Shown here: piece after piece, positions 57,330 to 64,000 of the stretch | Layout: every line of letters starts with the position of its first letter | Numbering within the stretch: the first letter of the stretch is position 1 | Assembly (NCBI RefSeq): GCF_026151205.1 | Contig: NC_087073.1 | Span: 16,945,837-17,009,836 of the forward strand | From: Bolinopsis microptera | Taxonomy: Eukaryota > Ctenophora > Tentaculata > Lobata > Bolinopsidae | DNA: 64,000 nucleotides | Reading direction: 5' to 3' | Translations under genes and position numbers: made by a program | Notes under the pieces: model-generated | Databases searched by the model: none | What the model was told of the DNA's origin: nothing | Seen by the model: only the letters and a program-made list of their open reading frames with translations

Positions 57330-58010
57330 TGAGAAGCTTCTGACATTTACAGCACATCTCTTCTGCTACAACGGACATTTGGATTTCGGGGACTAAAACA
57401 CATTTAAGTCTAATTTAGACAATCTACATTATCAATTATACCCAACTTATCATATAATATATATATACATATCATATAATTATAATTTATGTGAGATAAA
57501 AGTGAAACCAATAGGCATAGATGATAGAGGGAATCAAGAGTGGTACGAAAGCAAAATAATATATTGCAAAATCCATTGGCATTAATATCATTATTATCTC
57601 ATCGCCATTTCTTCTAAGTCTTATCTCTTCTTTGCTGTTTGCATTTCCTTTTTTACTTTTATCATTAATATGGGACCAGGGGCCATGGGCCATGGGAGTG
57701 GCCTAAAAAATTTATTGGTGATCTAAAAAATTAGATCGGACAATTTGAAATTACCGGGGATGTTCAGCCTGAATTTTTGTAATCACATTTGTGTCTTTGT
57801 AATCACATGCTTGTCGCTTACTTTACAAATACGTGCATGATTTTTGGGAAAAAATGTCTACTGCATGACATTGTCATTATAATATTTTTTGTCGTATTCT
57901 TTGTTCTTAAAAATGTTGTATTCACGAATACCAGCTGGCAGTCAGAAATATATTAAAATTAGAAATTGCTGAATGAAATATTAAAGTTTTGCAACTTTTT
58001 ATGAATACAC
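57330..58010. other. 3' flank, no gene recognised
   Basis: AT-rich, with ATATATATACATATCATATA words near 57460. No supported coding feature. Confidence 0.5.
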
Positions 58011-58019
58011 TGACTTACT

Positions 58020-58575
58020 TGACTTAAGGCGGTTAGTGTTCTCGTGATCCATTGACAACAGTTCTCCACAGCTTTCTGTCCTCCATCAGTCTAGCTATCT
58101 CATCTACTGACTTCAGCCCAGTATCTGCTTTTAGGTTATCTAGTAGTGTTAAGTAAGGTCGCCCCCTGTTAGTATCATGCCCATGACTCGGCCCGGCTTC
58201 CGGAGGATCACTTTGTTCAATGTCAGCTCCGGATGTCGGTGAGCATGACCTGCGAGTCTGAGCCTTCGTTGGGTTATCTTGGAGCTGACTTTGGGAAGAT
58301 CACCGTACAGACTGTGGTTGCAGACATGGTCTCGATATTGATTGATGTTAAGCGCCATTCTTACCATTCGCGTATAGCAACCATCAACCATGCCTCTTCG
58401 TCATAGTTCAAGTTTCGGAACCGTATTAACGGGTGATACTCGTAAAATATCTGGTCCAACTCGGCGCGCGTCCTGGTAGGTTGTAAACCTACAAGAACCG
58501 TACAACAGCACCGACTCGACTAGTGCTGTAAACACTTTGATCTTGATAGACTTCCTAAGCTTAGAATTCCAAAGT
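58020..58575 (-). pseudogene. Non-LTR retrotransposon, 3' end of reverse transcriptase ORF (decayed)
   Basis: Minus-strand fragments in shifting frames: IKIKVFTALVESVLLYGS (typical end of the RT thumb region), then LYGDLPKVSSKITQRRLRLA and GHAHRHPE, then RGRPYLTLLDNLKADTGLKS and VDEIARLMEDRKLWRTVVNG before a stop. The RRLRLAGHxxRHPE and DRKLWR words are widespread in animal LINE ORF2 C-termini. At least one frameshift lies near 58185 and the middle is scrambled. The element is 5' truncated and inactive. Confidence 0.88.
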
Positions 58576-58596
58576 TTTTTTAGTACAACTTACATT

Positions 58597-58622
58597 CTAT
58601 GATTATGGGTTTTGGTCAAATT
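58597..58622. repeat. Fragment of the palindromic element end
   Basis: ATGATTATGGGTTTTGGTCA followed by AAT matches the terminal bases of the element at 41591-42120. No partner arm was seen nearby. Confidence 0.75.
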
Positions 58623-58639
58623 AAATATAGGGATAATTA

Positions 58640-59840
58640 AGAAAGGGGTTTCTGAATGCATAGGGAGGACCGGGTAATTGCTCCACATTACATATTGTGT
58701 GTAGGTAGTGCGCCATCGACAGTGAGCCGCGCGTGCCGACTGTGGGATGGTTTTTTAGCGCTAATTTCGGCCAGCACAATTTTCTTCAAACAAATAGATA
58801 TTAAGTATTCTTCCCGAACTCTGATTGCAACAAAAATTGGTAAGCTTACTCATAGACTTACAAGAAATGTGTCCGAAAAGTTTAAAGCATATCCAACCAT
58901 CAAACATTATGTTACAGCTAAAAGCAGTGTATTTTGCCCCATTTTGATCACTATATCAACTCCGATATCCACCAAATTTTTCGGACAGTTGTAAAAGCCC
59001 TATTGGAAGATCGTCATCAATTTTTAGAATGATCTCACTCAAGGAACTGAAGATATATCCAAATAATACGACAAAAATCAACGAATTTGGTCAAATTTGG
59101 TCAAATTACGCGACTTTTACAGCTAATTTTGCTCCAAAAGCCGCGCACCATCAAATATGGCACCTAGGCAAAACTCATTTATCTTTCCAAAAAGGTATGA
59201 AAAATTTGGTATTGTGAAAATTCTCACAGTCTCTAGAAAACAATGGTACAAAAATTTTTAAAATCCGAGCAAGTTTATTTTTATGGTGCACCTCCTACTG
59301 TGTGCCTGTGGCTGTTGCACACAAGTGAGTGGCTTTTTTGTTCTTCCATAGCTTTGCAGCCAACAGAAGGAACAGTCTTTCAAATTTTAAGAAGATTCTA
59401 AAATGAAGATACATGAAAATGAGGATCGCGACGTGAGCAGTGAGACAACCGAAACGTGCACACCGGCCGCACAATTGCGTAAGTAAATTTTGTAGAAGTG
59501 CCTAGTCAAAATTCGAAAATATTTTATTGACAATTTCATTCGTTCCATTTAATTTCACCTAACCATCAAACCATGGGTCTTTTTACTAGATGCATAGCTA
59601 GAGATACTGCAATCGCGAGGGCTCTGGTTAGTATAAATGCGCGTGCTATATCCCCTGCAGCTCCATCGGCAGAAAGCACATCTAATTTGATACGTATGAA
59701 ATATGTCTATAACTTCTGCACTTAATTTGGAGGACTTCGCCGCTTCGACGCGTTGCGCAAACTATCATTCTTACTTCGCATCGAAGTATTAGTAAGTAAC
59801 CTGACGAGATCGTTGCTTTGTTAATTCGCAGAGCAACCAT
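58640..59840. other. Unassigned, probably repeat-derived
   Basis: Open frames at 58656-58994 and 59029-59217 (plus) show no family features. Low-complexity TTTTGGTCAAATT-like words and GC islands (GTGAGCCGCGCGTGCC) suggest old mobile DNA. Confidence 0.4.
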
Positions 59841-59849
59841 TATATGTTA

Positions 59850-60234
59850 ACATGTTAACCTGTTAACCTGTTAACCTGTTAACCTGTTAACCTGTTAACC
59901 TGTTAACCTGTTAACCTGTTAACCTGTTAACCTGTTAACCTGTTAACCTGTTAACCTGTTAACCTGTTAACCTGTTAACCTGTTAACCTGTTAACCTGTT
60001 AACCTGTTAACCTGTTAACCTGTTAACCTGTTAACCTGTTAACCTGTTAACAGGTTAACAGGTTAACAGGTTAACCTGTTAAGGGTTAACCTGTTAACCT
60101 GTTAACCTGTTAACCTGTTAACCTGTTAACCTGTTAACCTGTTAACCTGTTAACCTGTTAACCTGTTAACAGGTTAACCTGTTAAGGGTTAACAGGTTAA
60201 CAGGTTAACCTGTTAAGGGTTAACAGGTTAACAG
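59850..60234. repeat. 8-bp satellite (GTTAACCT)n with strand switches
   Basis: About 45 copies of GTTAACCT. Since GTTAAC is itself palindromic, the array can continue as AGGTTAAC; the later part alternates between CCTGTTAACC and GGTTAACAGG with TTAAGGGTTAA joints. It is highly self-complementary and ends against a 30-bp inverted repeat. Confidence 0.97.
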
Positions 60235-60316
60235 GCCTTTAAAAAAATTTGGCGGCCAAATTCTGAAAAATGCCAGGCAAATTTTGGAATTTGGCCGCCA
60301 AATTTTTTTAAAGGCC
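60234..60316. repeat. 83-bp inverted repeat with 30-bp arms
   Basis: GGCCTTTAAAAAAATTTGGC through GGCCAAATTC is mirrored at the right end by a perfect reverse complement. The centre is AT-rich. It sits directly at the end of the GTTAACCT satellite. Confidence 0.92.
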
Positions 60317-60469
60317 TAACTCAAAATTCCAATACAAAACTTAAGGTCAAAATGCGATTCTACGTTGATTCTGAAAATTTCATGTAAAAATATTGAAACC
60401 CTATTGAGTTCTATTGTTTTGAGCGAAATCAGTTTCGCAAATATCGCGAACTTGACATACGTTGCATGC

Positions 60470-60505
60470 CACTTATCGCGCGCGAAGCGCGCGCCGCCGA
60501 AGGGA
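60470..60505. repeat. GC-rich self-complementary patch
   Basis: TCGCGCGCGAAGCGCGCGCC, a CpG-dense hairpin-forming word in AT-rich surroundings. Confidence 0.7.
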
Positions 60506-61049
60506 TATTGGGATACGAAACATGTATCAATCGCGAACTGAGATATGAACGATTTTGTTCATTTTTTGCGATTATTATTGAACACAGAATCCACAGTTAG
60601 GTAGATACTGAGCTGATAATCATAGAGGATGTGTAGTATAGGCTTACCTTCCACATAGAGTTAGTTTCATTCAAAAATATTGATATTTGACCAATTTATG
60701 GGCCAAAATCGATCAAATTTGGTGCGTATACCCAAATATGGTCATATGGTTTTTTGGCTCATAACTCGGTCATTTTTTGTCCAATCTTAATGAAAATTCA
60801 TATACGAGTTCAGGGGACCACTAGCTACAAGTAAAGCACATAAAATCTGGTTTTTGGGCATGTTCAGGCTATTTGGCTAAATTGGGCCTAATTTGGACCA
60901 AATATGGGCGTGGCTGGCCCGCGGGCACCGTTTGGCGGTCCGGGTCCGGGACCCCCTCAAAAGTTTGGTCACCGGTCCTAGTTTGTTGGTCAACTGCTAT
61001 CTCGAAACAAAGTTTCACAAAAAAATCAGGGTAAACCCATATTGACCCC

Positions 61050-61170
61050 CAATATAGCCCAAGTGGTGTCAAAAACGCAAATTAAATAAGTAATAATTAT
61101 TTTAGTTTTTTGAGTCTTGATACCATTTTAGGGTTATACGAGTTGATGCTATGGCCTATGTGCTAGTATA
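61050..61170. repeat. Dispersed repeat, copy B
   Basis: Counterpart of 12340-12480. It shares CAAAAACGCAAATTAAATA, TAATAATTATTTTAGT and TTTTAGGGTTA. Confidence 0.8.
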
Positions 61171-61254
61171 TTTAACCTGTGGACCGGCCGGCGGCCGTAG
61201 GTTATTTATAGACACATAAGCAGCTGCGGCGGAATGAAAAGCTAGGCTGTTATG

Positions 61255-62440
61255 GTGTAGCGCGGTGCGTTACTGTGCCGCGCCGCGCACTCAATCAGGC
61301 TTCTCACTTCTCTCTAGATCGGCGAGATGCGCTACTGTGCCGCGCCTAGCTGAGATAAATTTACATCGTCAATTAAGCTAGGCTGAGGCGGGCTGTGCGC
61401 CGCCTAGTGCAGTAATATATGATATTTGTTGCGCGGCACAGTTTAGTTTTTAGTATTGCATCGTACGCGTACTTATTACAGCATAGGTGTTAGTTTTCTA
61501 AAATAATAATGTTAATTTCAGTTTGACCAGACCAACTAGATTAATTGGTATATCCGATATCAGTCTTAATTAAATTTGTATAACCATGAACACAATCCCT
61601 CACAAAAGCATATACTGAAACTTTACCCCTAACAATAAATTAAACTAACTTCCTTATACGGTCATATCACGTGATCGAGACATCTTTCCGCCAATATCTT
61701 GCTAGTAGATCATTTTAACCCTAGCTGTAGCTATGTGATGGGGGTGATTCGGAATCAGCGGCCAAAAAAATTGAGTCCAACTCGGCGCGCGTCCTGGTAC
61801 AGGTTGACCATTGTTAATGATCTGGCCGCGCCGCGCACTCAATGAGGCTTCTCACAGCGACACTCGCTAGATCGGCGAAATGCGCTACTGTGCCTCGCCG
61901 AGCTTTGTATCACGTTGTGACCCCCACGGTCGTTTCACTACGATACAGGGGAGCCGCGCACTTCGTGCGCGGCGGGTCATACAACGTATGACAACTGACA
62001 AGCCGAGCTGCGATGAATTGACATCAATTAACCGTCAAGGCTAACTGCTGCTGACTGCTGCTGACTGCTCGTCAATTAACCGTCAAGGCTAACTGCTGCT
62101 GACTGCTGCTGTCGTGCGCGCGCCATTTGCAGCAGTTAGCAGCAGTTAGCAGCAGTTAGCAGCAGTTAGCAGCAGTTATAGCAGCAATTAGCAGCAGTTA
62201 GCAGCAGTTAGCAGCAGTTAGCAGCAGTTAGCAGCAGTTAGCAGCAGTTAGCAGCAGTTAACAGCAGTTAACAGCAGTTAACAGCAGTTAACAGCAGTTA
62301 GCAACAGTTAGCAGCAGCTTCTTTGCAATTTAGTTTCCCTGTGTGTAGCGTTTCTACGATACAGGGGAGCCGCGCACTCATGCGCGGCGGCCGCTCATAC
62401 AACGTATGACAATCGGCGCGGCACAGACTTGTAGAAAGCC
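61255..62440. repeat. GC-rich dispersed repeat cluster
   Basis: Two internal pairs. CCGCGCCGCGCACTCAAT with TCTAGATCGGCGA and TGCGCTACTGTGCC occurs at about 61277-61345 and 61827-61895. TACGATACAGGGGAGCCGCG with CATACAACGTATGACAA occurs at about 61938-61990 and 62353-62413. CCAACTCGGCGCGCGTCCTG at 61780 is shared with the LINE fragment at 58459. These look like pieces of one or more GC-rich mobile elements around the satellite. Confidence 0.85.
62110..62320. repeat. 10-bp satellite (GCAGCAGTTA)n
   Basis: About 20 copies of GCAGCAGTTA with AACAGCAGTT variants. Just upstream, a shorter array of GACTGCTGCT words (62040-62110) is the complementary sense, so the two arrays face each other across GTCGTGCGCGCGCC. 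Confidence 0.95.
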
Positions 62441-62449
62441 GCAACTTCT

Positions 62450-64000
62450 TACTTGTGCATGTGAAACAAATAAGTCACTTAGTACGCAAAGACTCATGGT
62501 TATGTGAAACTTCCGGGTATACAATTATACTTTTCAAGACAACTGTCTCGTAAGGTGCTATGTGAGGGCTCCCTTTTACCAATACAACATTGCTTTGTAT
62601 TGTGTATTACATTAGCTAATAATAATTTATAAGACAGGTTATTATATCAAATAGGTTACTAGCAATACTTTGATCATGATAGCTAACAATTATAATTTAA
62701 AAGTGGTCTTACAACTTCATTTAGTTGAGATTCATAGATCTCAAAAATCGATTAATAAGAATGAAATAGACGGACATGAATTTGTATTACACAATTTCTG
62801 TGAGATTATGTTTTATGAAGATTATGTTATTACCACACAAAGGAGACGACTGACAATATAATAAGTTTAGATTAGATAAGTTAGATTATTTGATATTGAT
62901 TTAATAAGTTGAGAGGATTTTTTTACCCACTTTTTAAAATTTGTACCATTTTTATAACATTTAATCTATTGTATTGGTTTATTCATTTTTCGAAGCTGTC
63001 TATCCTTATAGCTAGACAATTACCATTGCTGAAATTATCTGTATACCGTCGAAACATTAAAAAGTAATTTAATAAGGTGAGATAAAACGATAAACGCCAA
63101 AATATTCTAAGTTACACTACCTATCTTATTTGTTTTTCATAATATATATAAGGGAATGCTTACGATATTTGTAGAATGTGTCTTTTTTTTTTTCATAACT
63201 GAGCTTTAAAATTTATCCGACTTTCTTGATTTGATTTGATCCACAGTCCATGCATTTGTATTTAAAAGAGAGCTCAGCTTATATTTTTACTTGCTATATA
63301 TATAATATAGTCTCATCATACTTTAAAATCAAATCAAATCTCTAAAAGTAAAGTAAGTTAATACTGTTCTTGTGAATCTTGAAAAATGTGGGTCATACAT
63401 GTTTTACAGTTTGGCACATAGTATAATAGTATAGTTACATCAGCCAAGGTCAATTTGGTGCAAAGTCCGAGCATCCTTTGTTATATGATAACTTGCCTCT
63501 TCATCTTAACTCTCGAGACCTTGCATCCTGCCAAGATATAGCTACAGTGCAGTGGTTACCGGGCTCTCAAAGCTGAGAAAATGCCCTGAAGTTGTGGTAT
63601 ACACTATCTTGAAGCACCAGTTTATATTATACCTCGATGTTGAGTATTCTTAACTGGTGTGTTTGGAGTTCAAACCTGTTGGTTGGACGGTGTTATCTTT
63701 ACAGGAAGGCAACAGAAACGTCAGCTTCACTGGCGTGGGCAGAAAATAAATTGTTTAAGTTGGCTGCTAGTTATGAAACCTTTAATCAAATAATATTGTT
63801 TTTTTATACTACTTAAAGGGTGTTTATAAATTTTATTTAGTTTTCTATTGAATTTATATTGAATTTTTATATAGGGTAATTGTTATATTGTGTGTATATT
63901 GTTTGAATAATTTTTCTTTATTGAAAAAAATAATATTGTTTTTAATGCTCTATTTGTATTTAAGACTCTTCATGACTTGCAGCAACATTCTAGATAAATC
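62450..64000. other. No gene recognised
   Basis: Plain AT-rich DNA. The short plus ORF 62670-62861 lacks family features. No repeats of note. Confidence 0.5.

Overview
The window is intron-rich nuclear DNA from an invertebrate animal. It is AT-rich, has short exons with GT-AG introns, receptor and secreted-protein families typical of metazoans, a Tc1/mariner-type transposon, LINE debris, palindromic MITE-like elements and an unusual load of minisatellites. A cnidarian or another early-branching animal would fit, but nothing here proves it.

Layout. (1) 650-7476, minus strand: a complete-looking eleven-exon sulfatase of the arylsulfatase B type, with its catalytic CxPxR site and a TTACTAATGG minisatellite in one intron. 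(2) About 8.4-34.9 kb, mostly minus strand: gene-poor DNA with minisatellites, a 1.34 kb mariner-like element and small MITEs. Scattered in it are exon-like blocks: a start exon (34755-34887), four paralogous blocks ending Leu-(Thr/Ile)-His-x-Cys-Gly before a splice donor (about 33.5, 28.9, 26.5 and 22.2 kb), and a membrane-spanning exon plus tail (9332-8444). I cannot join all of these into one gene. (3) 35-39 kb: repeats, one 108-residue ORF and a signal-peptide exon. (4) 39.6-48.9 kb, minus strand: a receptor-like kinase gene (signal peptide, Cys-rich ectodomain, membrane helix, full kinase core). Its last three exons are duplicated 2.53 kb further on, and a 530 bp palindromic element sits exactly at the junction. 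Inside intron 1, on the plus strand, is an uninterrupted gene for a small Cys-rich membrane protein with a C-terminal Tyr-x-Asn motif. (5) 53.9-57.3 kb: minus-strand exons of a receptor-tail-like gene, then a plus-strand three-exon secreted LamG/pentraxin-like coiled-coil protein that ends in a duplicated roughly 50-residue module I do not recognise. (6) 58-62.5 kb: a decayed LINE reverse transcriptase end, palindromic (GTTAACCT)n and GCAGCAGTTA satellites and GC-rich dispersed repeats. The last 1.5 kb is featureless.

Functional links are limited. The kinase and its nested neighbour both look like cell-surface signalling proteins. The sulfatase would act on sulfated glycans in the secretory or lysosomal route. 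The pentraxin-like protein looks extracellular. No pathway can be claimed from position alone. Exon limits were worked out by hand from splice sites and reading phase and need transcript support.
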